From Pseudomonas sp. MYb60 (GTDB lineage: Bacteria > Pseudomonadota > Gammaproteobacteria > Pseudomonadales > Pseudomonadaceae), in assembly GCF_002979555.1 (NCBI RefSeq), contig NZ_PCOZ01000013.1:56717-120716 (forward strand): a DNA stretch of 64,000 bases, given 5' to 3'. Shown here piece after piece: positions 53,953-63,926 of the stretch. Numbering within the stretch: the first letter of the stretch is position 1; each line of letters begins with the position of its first letter. The position numbers and the translations under genes are program-made. The notes beneath the pieces were generated by a model. That model did no database searches, was not told the DNA's origin, and was given only the letters and a program-made list of their open reading frames with translations.

Positions 53953-56900
53953 TCAACGCCTATTGCCGTAATGGCTCAAGGCATGATGCAAGCCGTTGAT
54001 GGCAGCGCCGACGGTTTCAACCGCATCGCCCAATGCAAGGCTGTCTCGACGTTCACACACGCCTTCCAACGCTTCGCACCCGTCGATCAGCACAGAGGCC
54101 CTGACCATCCTCGCCCCCCCTTTGACGCGATGGGCCAGGTCGTGCAGCTGTGCAAAATCGCCCTGACGTTGCAGCTCGGGTAACAACACACGATCTTCTT
54201 CAAGGCTACCGAGCAAGGGCTTGAGCAGCTCATCCAGCGCGCAGGCATCGTCTCCGGTCAAGGCGACCAGCGCGCTCAGGTCGAAGACCGGTCCAGGCTC
54301 ATCCACAACCGCCAGTGCCGTGTGAGGCGCCAGCGCCAGGCGCAAATCTTCAAGCCCCGTGGGTTTGAACAGGCAGGCGTCCATGCCTGCTTGCCGGCAG
54401 CGCTCGGCTTCTTCCGGTTGCGCGTTGGCGGTAAATCCAAGCAACAGGCAGCGCTCCAACCCGCGCTGCTGTTCGTGGGCACGGATCGCCCGCGCCAGTT
54501 CATAACCGTTTTTGCCGGGCATATTACAGTCAGTGATCACCCCATCGAAATGCCCGGCCTGCCACAACGCAAGGCCCTGGAGGCCGTCTTCGGCCGTGAC
54601 AATGCTATGCCCGAGGAAGCCCAATTGCCGCGACAACAGCAGGCGGTTGGCCGGGTAATCGTCCACCACCAGAATGTTCAGCGCGCGCACGGCAGGAAGC
54701 GGCGCAGCGATTGAGGCCACCGGTACCGCCGCGCTCACCGCCAGCGCCAACGTCACATCCACCCGCGTCCCCTTGCCCAGTACACTGCTCAAGTGCAACT
54801 GACCGCCCATCATCTCGCACAGGTTCCGGCTGATCACCAATCCCAGGCCTGACCCGCTGCGGGCAGATTGCTCATGGTTGCTACCCTGGATAAACGGATT
54901 GAACAATCGACGTTGATCCTCGGCACTGATGCCAATACCGGTATCTTCCACCCACAACCGCAGGTCCAACTCATTACCACCGGACGCGGGTGCACAGTGC
55001 GCCCCCAGGCACACCTGCCCGGCGTGAGTAAACTTGATGGCGTTGCCGAGTAAATTGGAGACCACTTGCTTGAAACGCAGCGGGTCGATCAGGACCGTAT
55101 TGTCTGTGCCGGCGTCGAGTACCACGCGCAAGGCCAACCCCTTGTCCCGCGCCAATCCCTCGAACACCCGCGCCACGGACACCAGCAACTCATGCAGGTT
55201 GGCCGGCTCAAGGGTCAGGGACAGGTGCCCGGACTCAATGCGCGCGATATCGAGAATATCGCCGATCAACTCCAGCATGCCCCGGGACGCTACCGACGCC
55301 ACTTCCAGCGCATCCCGATCGGCACGCCCCTGCTCTGCGTTCTTCAGGGCCAGTTCGATCATGCCGATCACTGCGTTCATCGGCGTTCGGATTTCATGGC
55401 TCATTGTCGCAAGAAAGGTGGTCTTGGCCCGGTTGGCGGCATCGGCCTCCTCCTTGGCCTCCTGCAGCTGGCCAAGCAAACGCTGGCGCTCGCTGACATC
55501 GACCCAGCCAGCGATCATGCCGACGACTTTTTCGTCGCCATCGCGGTAAGGCAGCATCCATTGGTAAATGGTCCGGACATCGCCATTGGGGACCTTGAGG
55601 ACGCGATCATGAATCTGCGGCTCACCGCGCGCCATCAAGTGCAAGTAATCGGCGTGGAACGACTGGGCCTGCGGGGGGTTGCCCGTGTCGGTTTCCACCA
55701 CGGTCTTGCCGATCACATCCTCAAGCTTGAAGCCGAATACGTTGAGGTAGGCATTGTTGCACGCCATCAACCGGCCCTGACGGTCACGCACGTAGATCGG
55801 GTGAGGTGTACCGTCGATCAACACGCTCATGAAACGCATCTGATCACTCAAGGCTCGCTCCGCCTGCGCGCGCTTGCGGATCAGGTTACGCAAATAGAGT
55901 ACCCACCCCAGGGTGATGAGCAGCAACAGCGCAGCCACGCCAAAGCCCTGGATGATCGCGTTGCGATGGCGGATCCAGTAGCTGTCTTCGAGGATGATTT
56001 CGCTGCGCCAATGATTGGTCAGCTCATCCATTTCCTCAGGCGAAATGCTCAACAGAGCCTTATCGAGGATCGAATACAGCTCCAGTTGGCTGCGATTGAC
56101 GCCAAACGTGATCCGTGCCGGCTCCGTACCGATCGTACTGGTGATGCGCAGGCGCTCCCGAAAATTGCGCGTGATCATGTAACGCGCGCTAATCAGTGAA
56201 ACGACTGTCGCATCCACACGGCCACTGGCAACCAGCTCCATGGCGTGCTCGGGGTTCTCCACGTCCACAAACTCGATGCCGGGATAATCAAGGGCCATTT
56301 GCGCGGCCAGGCTGTTGCCGCGGATGAACGCGACGCGCTTGCCAGGCAGATCTTCGGCCGTGAGCAAGCGCTTATCATCGGAGGCCACCACCAGCACATA
56401 AGGGTTGGACAAGTAGGGCCGGGTGAAGCGCAGCTTCTCGGAGCGCTCGACACTGGGCGTGATGACCGCCAGCATGTCCACCCGACCAGCCTCGGCATCC
56501 TCGATGTGCCGGGGCAGCGAACTGCCCCGCTCCACCTCGAACTTCAGCCCGGTGCGCAGACTGATCCGCGACAGCACTTCGGCGCTCAAGCCCTCGAATT
56601 GATTTTGCTCGTTGAAGTAGGACAGCGGCACGAATTTGTCGAGCACCGCCACTTTCACCCTGGGGTGCTTCTCCAGCCAGCGCTGCTCGCTGTCACTCAA
56701 GCGCAGCCGCTCGGCTTCCAGAAAACCGCTGCCGCCGGCACTCCAGCGACGCAGGATCTCCATCTGACGGTCGGCCGGAATCGCAGCCAATGTGGCGTCG
56801 AAGATCGTGCGCAGGCGGGTATTGTCCCGCGTGAATGCGAAGCCGAACGGGTTGACCTCCAGCGCCGAAAAGTCCGCCATGCGGACATTATTAAGGTGGT

Positions 56901-57570
56901 TCTTATTGATCAGGTAAGGGGTACTGATGGCGTCACCCAGGTAGACATCCGCCAGGCCGAATGCCACGGCACCGATCGCTTCGAAGGTCGAGGCAAACAA
57001 TTGCAACTGCGCCTGAGGATAGAAGGCCTGGACGACGCCAGGCTGCATGTAGTGGTAGAGCATCGCCACGCGCTTGCCGGCCAGGTCGGCGCTCAACGAA
57101 TGGCTGTCGCCGGCACGGGTGACCAGCACAGGTTGATCATTGGCATAGGATCGGGACAGCACCAACTGGGGGTCCGCCGCTTCGTAACCATTCGCCGACG
57201 CGACGAAATCCAGCGCGCCCACCTTGAGCGCTTCGATCACTTCATCACGGGTGTCGAAGCGACGCACCTCGATCGTGACGTGCAATACTTGAGCGATCAT
57301 CGCTGCGTAATCGGCAGAGATACCCTCAAGTTCATCATTGTTGTTGGTCAAGTCAAACGGCGCGTAATCGGGCGCCGAAACCCCCATCACCAAGGTTCGC
57401 CGCTCCCGCAGCCAGCGCCAGTCGGCCTCTTGAAGGTGTACGTTGAGGTTTTCAACGGTTGAGTGACCCAACAGCCGCAGTCGGTGCGGCTCATCCAGGG
57501 CCATCGCCGCCAGGGACGACAACCCCATCAGCAGGATGACCATGAATGCCAGCAACCGGCGCGCGGCCAT
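53953..57570 (-). CDS. BvgS/EvgS-like hybrid sensor histidine kinase
   Basis: Unorthodox kinase of 1205 residues. In order: signal-anchor (1-25), two periplasmic solute-binding domains of family 3 (about 45-285 and 300-530), a membrane helix (about 555-580), a PAS domain (about 590-710), a dimerisation/phospho-acceptor domain with TFLATMSHEIRTPMNAVIGM, an ATPase domain (VEDTGIGI and GSGLGLVISRNL), a receiver (VVDDYPANRLLL, acceptor Asp in GVITDCNMPG) and an Hpt domain (LAHRVKGGARMV). It should pass phosphate His-Asp-His-Asp to the NarL-type regulator one base upstream in the operon. The ligand of the binding domains is unknown. Confidence 0.93.
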   Translation of the reverse strand: MAARRLLAFMVILLMGLSSLAAMALDEPHRLRLLGHSTVENLNVHLQEADWRWLRERRTLVMGVSAPDYAPFDLTNNNDELEGISADYAAMIAQVLHVTIEVRRFDTRDEVIEALKVGALDFVASANGYEAADPQLVLSRSYANDQPVLVTRAGDSHSLSADLAGKRVAMLYHYMQPGVVQAFYPQAQLQLFASTFEAIGAVAFGLADVYLGDAISTPYLINKNHLNNVRMADFSALEVNPFGFAFTRDNTRLRTIFDATLAAIPADRQMEILRRWSAGGSGFLEAERLRLSDSEQRWLEKHPRVKVAVLDKFVPLSYFNEQNQFEGLSAEVLSRISLRTGLKFEVERGSSLPRHIEDAEAGRVDMLAVITPSVERSEKLRFTRPYLSNPYVLVVASDDKRLLTAEDLPGKRVAFIRGNSLAAQMALDYPGIEFVDVENPEHAMELVASGRVDATVVSLISARYMITRNFRERLRITSTIGTEPARITFGVNRSQLELYSILDKALLSISPEEMDELTNHWRSEIILEDSYWIRHRNAIIQGFGVAALLLLITLGWVLYLRNLIRKRAQAERALSDQMRFMSVLIDGTPHPIYVRDRQGRLMACNNAYLNVFGFKLEDVIGKTVVETDTGNPPQAQSFHADYLHLMARGEPQIHDRVLKVPNGDVRTIYQWMLPYRDGDEKVVGMIAGWVDVSERQRLLGQLQEAKEEADAANRAKTTFLATMSHEIRTPMNAVIGMIELALKNAEQGRADRDALEVASVASRGMLELIGDILDIARIESGHLSLTLEPANLHELLVSVARVFEGLARDKGLALRVVLDAGTDNTVLIDPLRFKQVVSNLLGNAIKFTHAGQVCLGAHCAPASGGNELDLRLWVEDTGIGISAEDQRRLFNPFIQGSNHEQSARSGSGLGLVISRNLCEMMGGQLHLSSVLGKGTRVDVTLALAVSAAVPVASIAAPLPAVRALNILVVDDYPANRLLLSRQLGFLGHSIVTAEDGLQGLALWQAGHFDGVITDCNMPGKNGYELARAIRAHEQQRGLERCLLLGFTANAQPEEAERCRQAGMDACLFKPTGLEDLRLALAPHTALAVVDEPGPVFDLSALVALTGDDACALDELLKPLLGSLEEDRVLLPELQRQGDFAQLHDLAHRVKGGARMVRASVLIDGCEALEGVCERRDSLALGDAVETVGAAINGLHHALSHYGNRR

Positions 57571-57571
57571 G

Positions 57572-58201
57572 TCAGATCAGATGATTGCGCTGGGCGAATT
57601 TGGACAGGTGCACGACCGACGACATCCGCAGTTTCTCCTTTAATCGCGTCTTATACGTACTGATGGTCTTGTGACTCAGTAGCATATCTTCCGCAATTTC
57701 CTTGTTGCCCAGGCCCAGGGCCAGCTTTTGCAGCACGGTCAATTCACGGTCCGACAACTCTTCGACCATGTCCTTCTCGGTAGACTGCAGATCATCACGG
57801 CGAACCGAACTGTAGGGAAGGCTGGGGAAGCAGCTGTAGTTGGACATCACAGCCTTGATCGCCTTTTGCAACTCGTCGAGTTCGCCGGTCTTGGCCACAA
57901 ACCCCTTGGCACCGGCGCGCATGCACCGCGAGGAAAAAAACACGGCAAGGTACGACGTCAGCACCAGGATCTTGCACGGCAGCCCCAAGGCCGTAATCCT
58001 GCTGATCACCTCCAGCCCGCCCAGTTTGGGCATCGCCAGGTCGAGGATGACCAGATCCGGACGCTCCTCGCGTGCAATTTGCATGGCATCGGCACCGTTG
58101 CCTGCCTCAAAAATGTCGGTGAAGCCCTCCTTTCTGAGGAGGTAAATAACGGTGGCGCGTATAAAAGGGTGATCGTCCACAACTAACGCTTTGTTGCTCA
58201 T
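57572..58201 (-). CDS. NarL/EvgA-type response regulator
   Basis: Regulator of 209 residues, cognate to the hybrid kinase whose start is one base downstream of its stop. The receiver has ALVVDDHPFIRATVIYLLRK and the acceptor Asp in LVILDLAMPKLGGLEV; the output is a LuxR-type helix-turn-helix, ELSDRELTVLQKLALGLGNK followed by SHKTISTYKTRLKEKL. This pairing resembles BvgAS, EvgAS and RocAS of related bacteria. Targets are not visible. Confidence 0.92.
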   Translation of the reverse strand: MSNKALVVDDHPFIRATVIYLLRKEGFTDIFEAGNGADAMQIAREERPDLVILDLAMPKLGGLEVISRITALGLPCKILVLTSYLAVFFSSRCMRAGAKGFVAKTGELDELQKAIKAVMSNYSCFPSLPYSSVRRDDLQSTEKDMVEELSDRELTVLQKLALGLGNKEIAEDMLLSHKTISTYKTRLKEKLRMSSVVHLSKFAQRNHLI

Positions 58202-58562
58202 AAGGCTCCCCTGATAGGGTCAGTACGCTTACATATCACTCGGGACCTTTCTACCTGTGAAAAGTAACAGTTCCGACAAACGGTGCTGATTACCCCTTCA
58301 CTCTTCAGGCAGTCAAAGCCCCTCCTCTTGAAAAACACGGTGACTACTTAACGCCGAGCCCGAAGTACCAAGCAGGCACAAGCGCGCAACCTTAACAACG
58401 CCGTGTTTTTTCAAATGAAGGGATCCTCCCGAATGGTTGTAGGACTTTTCCTCAGTTAAAGCGTAGCCAGATTTCCGCAGAATTGATCGCGGCCGCGTAT
58501 TGACCGCCAGCACCCGTCAGCCTGCACCGAGGCTGAAAGGTGTGCGGTGCTGGCTAGACGGT
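58202..58562. other. Gap upstream of the response regulator gene
   Basis: 361 bp between the Mg2+ ATPase stop and the regulator start. It should hold the promoter of the two-component operon. The notable feature is an inverted repeat, TTGAAAAACACGG at 58328-58340 and CCGTGTTTTTTCAA at 58401-58414. The short frames here are not convincing genes. Confidence 0.5.
58328..58414. repeat. 87-bp element bounded by inverted repeats
   Basis: Ends TTGAAAAACACGG and CCGTGTTTTTTCAA are complementary except for one extra T, and enclose 60 bp. It might be a small mobile remnant or an RNA with a long closing stem. On the plus strand the right arm ends in a run of six T. Confidence 0.4.
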
Positions 58563-61268
58563 TCACTGCCAGCCGAACGTGCGGATGTAGTAGCCCTTCA
58601 CCGCCTGGGTCAGTGCCATGTAGGCGAGCAGGATCATTGGCAAGAACACGAAGTACAGCGAAGGCAACGCCTGCAATTTGAAGTAATGCGCCAGCGGGCC
58701 CATGGGCAGGAAAATGCCCACCGCCATGATCACACCCGTCATGACCAGCAACGGCATCGCCGCACGGCTTTGCAGGAATGGGATTTTCGGTGTGCGAATC
58801 ATGTGCACGATCAGCGTCTGGGTCAGCAACCCCACCACAAACCAACCGGATTGGAACAGGGTCTGGTGGTCTGGGGTATTGGCGTCGAACACGTACCACA
58901 TGAGGGCAAACGTGGTGATGTCGAAAATCGAACTGATCGGCCCGAAAAACAGCATGAAACGCCCCACATCCCCCGGCTGCCAGCGTTGTGGCTTGGCCAG
59001 CATTTCGTCGTCGACGTTGTCGAACGGGATCGCGATCTGGGAAATGTCATACAGCAGGTTCTGCACCAGCAGATGCATCGGCAGCATCGGCAGGAACGGG
59101 ATGAAGGCGCTGGCAACCAGCACCGAGAACACATTGCCGAAGTTGGAGCTGGCGGTCATCTTGATGTACTTGAGCATGTTGGCGAAGGTGCGCCGACCTT
59201 CGAGCACGCCCTCCTCCAGGATCATCAGGCTTTTTTCCAGCAAGATGATGTCGGCGGCTTCCTTGGCAATATCCACCGCGCTGTCCACCGAAATACCGAT
59301 GTCCGCGGTGCGCAGCGCCGGGGCGTCGTTGATACCGTCGCCCATGAAGCCCACCACATGCCCATTGGCCTTGAGCAACCGCACGATGCGTTCTTTATGG
59401 GACGGCGTCAGCTTGGCAAAAACATTGGTGGTTTCCACAGCCTTGGCCAGCTCGGCGTCGGTCATGTCCTCGATGTCGTTGCCCATCAGCAGCCCTTGTT
59501 GCTCCAGGCCCACTTCGCGACAGATCTTGGCAGTGACGCGTTCGTTGTCGCCGGTCAGCACTTTGACCGCCACGCCATGGGCCTTCAACGCCTGCAGCGC
59601 CGGAGCTGTGCTCTCCTTGGGCGGATCAAGGAAAGCGACGTAGCCGATCAGCGTGAGGTTGTGTTCATCCGCCAGGCTGTAGGTGTCACGCCCAGGCGCC
59701 ATCGGTTGCGCCGCCACGGCCACCACCCGCAGGCCTTCTTCGTTGAACGCGGCCGTCACCTGGCGAATACCTGCCAGCAACGCTTCGGTCAGCGGCTCGA
59801 GGGTGTCACCGTGACGTACGGTGTTGCACACCGAGAGGATTTCCTCCACAGCCCCCTTGCAAATCAGCAGATGCGGCCGGCCTGCTTCGGCGACCACCAC
59901 TGACATGCGCCGGCGGTTGAAGTCGAACGGGACCTCGTCGACCTTATGGAACGCGGTGCCGACTTTCAGCTCGCGGTGCACCTCCACATGCTCCAGCACT
60001 GCGACGTCCAGCAGGTTTTTCAGGCCGGTCTGGTAGAAGCTATTGAGGTATGCCATTTCCAATACGTCGTCGGACTCTGCGCCCCACACATCCACATGGC
60101 GCGCCAGGAAAATCTTGTCCTGGGTCAGGGTGCCGGTCTTGTCGGTGCACAGCACGTCCATGGCGCCGAAGTTCTGGATCGCGTCCAGGCGCTTGACGAT
60201 CACCTTCTTGCGCGACAGGAACACCGCGCCCTTGGCCAATGTCGACGTGACGATCATCGGCAGCATTTCCGGGGTCAGGCCCACAGCGATCGACAGCGCG
60301 AACAGCAGAGCCTCGGTCCAGTCGCCCTTGGTGAAGCCGTTGATGAACAGCACCAGCGGCGCCATCACGAACATGAAGCGAATCAACAGCCAACTGACCT
60401 TGTTGACCCCCTGCTGGAATGAGGTGGTCGCGCGGTCCGTGGCGGTCACCCGCTGCGCCAGGGCGCCAAAATAGGTGTTGTTGCCGGTGGTCAGGATCAC
60501 CGCCGTCGCCGCGCCCGACACCACGTTGGTGCCCATGAACAGGATGTTTTCCAGGTCGAGCGGGTTACGGCTGGCGGTGTCCTGCTGCTGGGCGAACTTC
60601 TCCACCGGCAGCGACTCACCGGTCATTGCCGACTGGCTGACGAACAGATCCTTGGCACTCAGGACACGGCAGTCGGCGGGGATCATGTCACCGGCGGACA
60701 GCACAATGAGGTCGCCCGGCACCAGTTGCCTGATCGGCAACTCGATGCGCTGGGTGCCATCGCGACGCAGCACGGTGGCGGTGTTGCTGACCATCGCCTT
60801 CAGCGCATCGGCGGCCTGGTTGGACTTGGTCTCCTGCCAGAAGCGCAGCAGGGTCGAGAGCACCACCATGGAGAAAATCACCGTGGCGGCCTTCAGATCT
60901 TCGGTCAGCCAGGAGACTACCGCCAGCAGGGTCAGCAGCAGGTTGAACGGGTTCTTATAGCAATGCCACAGGTGCACCCACCACGGCAGGGGCTGCTCGT
61001 GCTCGACTTCATTGAGACCGTGCTGCATGCGCAGGGCGTCGGCTTCCTGAGTCGTCAAACCCTCGGAATGGCTGCCCAGGGTGCCGAGCAATTGCACCGA
61101 ACTGCTGCTGGCCGAGACCACCAGGGTGTGCGCCAGGGTCGGCGGGACTTCGCGGCTGACGCTGGCGTCGGTCACGGTTTCAAGCATCGCCAGTCGGCGG
61201 AAATGCCGGGCGATGTGCCGGGTCCGCAGGAAGCCGGCAAAGAACTCTTTGAGCAGAGTGAAGTTCAT
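58563..61268 (-). CDS. mgtA: Magnesium-importing P-type ATPase
   Basis: P-type ATPase (type IIIB) of 901 residues that brings Mg2+ into the cell. It has the actuator motif AMTGESLPV, the phosphorylation site VLCTDKTGTLTQDK, the nucleotide-binding region KVLTGDNERVTAKI, the hinge MGDGINDAPALRTADIGISV and about ten membrane helices. GGAG precedes the ATG at 61268. MgtA genes are usually induced by low Mg2+ through PhoP and an RNA leader; a long structured leader is indeed present upstream (61269-61600). Confidence 0.93.
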   Translation of the reverse strand: MNFTLLKEFFAGFLRTRHIARHFRRLAMLETVTDASVSREVPPTLAHTLVVSASSSSVQLLGTLGSHSEGLTTQEADALRMQHGLNEVEHEQPLPWWVHLWHCYKNPFNLLLTLLAVVSWLTEDLKAATVIFSMVVLSTLLRFWQETKSNQAADALKAMVSNTATVLRRDGTQRIELPIRQLVPGDLIVLSAGDMIPADCRVLSAKDLFVSQSAMTGESLPVEKFAQQQDTASRNPLDLENILFMGTNVVSGAATAVILTTGNNTYFGALAQRVTATDRATTSFQQGVNKVSWLLIRFMFVMAPLVLFINGFTKGDWTEALLFALSIAVGLTPEMLPMIVTSTLAKGAVFLSRKKVIVKRLDAIQNFGAMDVLCTDKTGTLTQDKIFLARHVDVWGAESDDVLEMAYLNSFYQTGLKNLLDVAVLEHVEVHRELKVGTAFHKVDEVPFDFNRRRMSVVVAEAGRPHLLICKGAVEEILSVCNTVRHGDTLEPLTEALLAGIRQVTAAFNEEGLRVVAVAAQPMAPGRDTYSLADEHNLTLIGYVAFLDPPKESTAPALQALKAHGVAVKVLTGDNERVTAKICREVGLEQQGLLMGNDIEDMTDAELAKAVETTNVFAKLTPSHKERIVRLLKANGHVVGFMGDGINDAPALRTADIGISVDSAVDIAKEAADIILLEKSLMILEEGVLEGRRTFANMLKYIKMTASSNFGNVFSVLVASAFIPFLPMLPMHLLVQNLLYDISQIAIPFDNVDDEMLAKPQRWQPGDVGRFMLFFGPISSIFDITTFALMWYVFDANTPDHQTLFQSGWFVVGLLTQTLIVHMIRTPKIPFLQSRAAMPLLVMTGVIMAVGIFLPMGPLAHYFKLQALPSLYFVFLPMILLAYMALTQAVKGYYIRTFGWQ

Positions 61269-61877
61269 GGTGTTACTCCTGCGCGAGGAAACCTTCGGGC
61301 AGGTACGACCGTCTGCACCGCGCCCGTTTTTTAGGCACAGCCAGGTTGGCCCGCCTGCCGAAAAGGCAGGCGCGTCCGTAGCATCCCGGGGTTACCCAGG
61401 TGCTGGTCAGCGTCGATGAGAGGGATTCGGGCAGGTGCCAGGACTGGCCACTACCGGGATGCCGCTTCTCGCTATTAGTGGCGAGACAACGGCATCGAAA
61501 AAATGCGCGTTACCTTGCCAAGCCTGTGCCGGTTACCGAAACCGGCCGACTACTGTCACTCGAACAAGTACCCACTGAGGGTCTCCGCTATTGATGAAAA
61601 CGCGCGAAGCTTACGCCCCGACTTCCGGAGAGTAAACCGCAGGAAAGTATCCCGGTGGGGAATAAGAGGATTCTTCAGGAAGGGTTCAGGAAGCCCTTTT
61701 CCTGGATACGCAGAAGATCAAAAGCGGGAGCTGGCTTGCCTGGCACCACCAGGGTTAGCGTATATCCGTTGCTATACCGTGCCCGGGCGATCTCTCGCCA
61801 CCACCCTCAAGTAATCTTCAACCCGCCCACCCGCCAGCGCCTTGACCTGAATCGACACCCTGCGCCGTTACCCGCCC
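61269..61877 (-). promoter_or_regulatory. Long structured 5' leader and promoter region of mgtA
   Basis: 609 bp between mgtA and the FKBP gene (the latter's stop is at 61878, same strand). Read as minus-strand RNA, it holds stem A (61491-61497 with 61459-61465, plus the inner pair 61482-61486 with 61469-61473), stem B (61455-61463 with 61381-61389) and a GC-rich hairpin CGCCTGCC/GGCAGGCG near 61352-61372, before the mgtA ribosome site. Stems A and B use the same bases 61459-61463, so they exclude each other. A six-codon ORF sits in stem A. This is the layout of a riboswitch or translation-sensing attenuator. Confidence 0.55.
61476..61496 (-). CDS. Possible six-residue leader peptide in the mgtA leader
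   Basis: ATG at 61496 encodes MPLSRH and a stop, lying entirely within stem A of the leader. A weak AAGG lies about 14 bases upstream. Translating ribosomes would open stem A and favour stem B. Short proline-containing leader ORFs are known before enterobacterial mgtA; this one is a candidate only. Confidence 0.3.
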
Positions 61878-62222
61878 TCAATCGTCCCGCGTCAGCACTT
61901 CCAGTAACTCAATCTCAAAATGCAGGTTGCTGTTGGGCTTGATATGCGCGCCCATCGACCGCTCGCCATAAGCCAGATGCGCCGGTACGAACACGCTACG
62001 CACACCGCCCACCTGCATGCCCATCAAGCCTTGGTCCCAGCCCTTGATCACACGCCCAGTACCGATCACGCACTGGAACGGCTTGCCCCGCTCCCAGGAC
62101 GAATCGAACACTGTGCCGTCTTCCAGGGTGCCGGTGTATTGCGTGGTGATCAGCGCGCCTTTGACCACGGCTTTGCCGGTGCCGGGGCGGATGTCGGTGA
62201 TTTGGAGTTCTTCGGGGTTCAT
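61878..62222 (-). CDS. FKBP-type peptidyl-prolyl cis-trans isomerase
   Basis: Cytosolic isomerase of 114 residues, a single FKBP domain without signal peptide. Core elements are TTQYTGTLEDGTVFDSSWER, FQCVIGTGRVIKGWDQGLMG and VPAHLAYGERSMGAHIKPNS, ending LHFEIELLEVL. It assists proline isomerisation during folding. It is on the same strand as mgtA but 600 bp upstream of it and is probably a separate unit. Confidence 0.92.
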   Translation of the reverse strand: MNPEELQITDIRPGTGKAVVKGALITTQYTGTLEDGTVFDSSWERGKPFQCVIGTGRVIKGWDQGLMGMQVGGVRSVFVPAHLAYGERSMGAHIKPNSNLHFEIELLEVLTRDD

Positions 62223-62684
62223 GGGGCGCTCGCTGATGGTACAAAGGGTGGGGTTTTCCCAGAATCGGGTAGATTTGGCAAGTGCAGGAAGAGTCGTTGC
62301 GATGACCTTGCCCTTTAACTCGCAGGACGTTTCCGAGAGAATCCCAATCGCTTGCGCCGCTCAAATCAAGTTTTTCCGCCGTTGCGGCGCAAACAGCAAG
62401 GGATCAACTGGAGGGTACTTCACGCACGTTGGTGCTGTCGGTCATGCATCTGGTGGGCATGGCCGGTGTGAGGATGGATCGGACGCTGGAGTGCATGCAT
62501 GCCGATCTAATACAGTGTCGTTCAGGGTATGGGGGGGCATGCTCCACACTTTCAGTCGACTCCACTACCCCTACGAAAAAATGCGAAATTCCTTTGCTAA
62601 AACCCAAACCCAACCTATTTATGGCGCGTAGCACTCGCATTCATCCTGCTCAGAGTCCATTAACTCTGAACTGGGAATATCAGA
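62223..62684. other. Gap upstream of the amine-oxidase gene
   Basis: 462 bp holding the promoters of the FKBP gene (minus) and the amine-oxidase gene (plus). At 62352-62392 there is a nine-base stem TTGCGCCGC/GCGGCGCAA with a 23-base loop. Composition becomes AT-richer from about 62560, which marks the start of foreign-looking DNA. A 92-codon plus-strand frame across 62429-62707 has no recognisable content and overlaps the next gene, so I do not call it. Confidence 0.5.
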
Positions 62685-63926
62685 ATGACCATCGGCTCCA
62701 ACTTTAATTACCCCGCAGATACCACCCAACACCCTCATCGAAAAAAGCGATCCAACAAGAACAAATGGGCAGCCAGGTTCCCTAACCCACCTGACTTGTG
62801 TTTTGACTACCGCGCTCTCGTTGAGCAGGTCAACGGAATTGCCCAGGCTACTAAACCCCACCATAAAATATGCGTTATTGGCGCTGGCATTACAGGCTTA
62901 ACAACGGCACGTGAACTTCACCGGTGCGGCTTCAAAGATATTACGTTAATTGAAAAGTCGACGCGTATTGGCGGCAGGCACCTTACTGCTCTTGGGAATA
63001 ATAATACCAGGACCGTTGGCAGACCGCCTTTTGAGATGGGCGCAATGAGAATGCCGTTCTTCAACACATCAGACGAGCCGCCTAAAGAGGGACGTTCACT
63101 CATGGCCTATTACGCCAACGAATTCGAATTGCGCCACACAGACTTCCCCAATCCAGGCAGCCCTGCGGTCCGATCCACAGGTATATTTCTTCGAGAAGGA
63201 AGCATAGATGGTAGCTCTGAACCCACCATGCTTATCTGGAAAAACACTGATGGAAAAACGCCACCTCCAGGTCAAACACTGGGCAATGTTTTCGCAAAAT
63301 GGAAATCCTTCGCCGAGCGCATGACGTTGATTGTCTCCGAACATTACGGTTCTGAAGGCTGGGAGGACATGTGGCATTCGATAGTTAAAAAATATGAAAG
63401 TATTTCCTTTCGCGACTTGGTAAAAATGCCTCGCATCGATAACTGGCACCCTAGTGACGCCGGAAACTTCGGCGGCATGGGTATGACTGCACAAGAATCC
63501 GCTGTTTTCTACTCTATCGGTATCGGTGATGGCAGTTGGGGAGCATTCTATGATGTATGTTCGCTTTACCCTCTGCGGACGGCTATATTTGGATTCAGCA
63601 GTCACCTGCAATTGATCCACGGGCGTGTAGACTCGGACGGCGCACCGATGGAGTCGCCTTACCTGGATCATCCCGAAACCTTGGATTCGAGAGGCCTTGC
63701 ATTCAACAAACCAAACTACATAGGCCTTGGATCTCTGGCCGAATCCTTACTCTTCATCAAACCCGACGACACACATGAGTCTCTATACGAGCACCTACTA
63801 AAATTTCATTCAGGCTTCATGACCAATTGTGCAGTGACAAAAATCAAAAAGCTAAAAAACGGGAAACTACGGGTCTATTTCGACTGGAACGTCACACAAA
63901 AAGAAAACTCCAAAAAAGAATTCTGA
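62685..63926 (+). pseudogene. Flavin amine oxidase/tryptophan 2-monooxygenase-like, truncated by an IS
   Basis: N-terminal 413 residues of a flavoprotein related to tryptophan and lysine 2-monooxygenases and VioA-type L-amino-acid oxidases. It has the FAD motif ICVIGAGITGLTTARELHRC, the second Gly-rich segment IEKSTRIGGRH, and EMGAMRMPFF as in IaaM and DavB. Family members run to about 550 residues; here the C-terminal FAD-closing segment is missing. The stop codon TGA at 63924 is the first three bases of an IS3-family end, so the insertion creates the stop. GGGA lies about eight bases before the ATG. Composition is AT-richer than the rest of the window, suggesting horizontal origin. Confidence 0.75.

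Noticed and set aside
58313..58513. 66-codon minus-strand ORF in the gap near mgtA
   Set aside because: No family features, and it covers the inverted-repeat element; more likely non-coding.
58500..59903. 467-codon plus-strand frame opposite mgtA
   Set aside because: Rich in His, Gln and Arg as expected for the reverse complement of a high-GC membrane-protein gene; no family match.
62429..62707. 92-codon ORF before the amine-oxidase gene
   Set aside because: No recognisable content, no good ribosome site, and it overlaps the start of a convincing gene.
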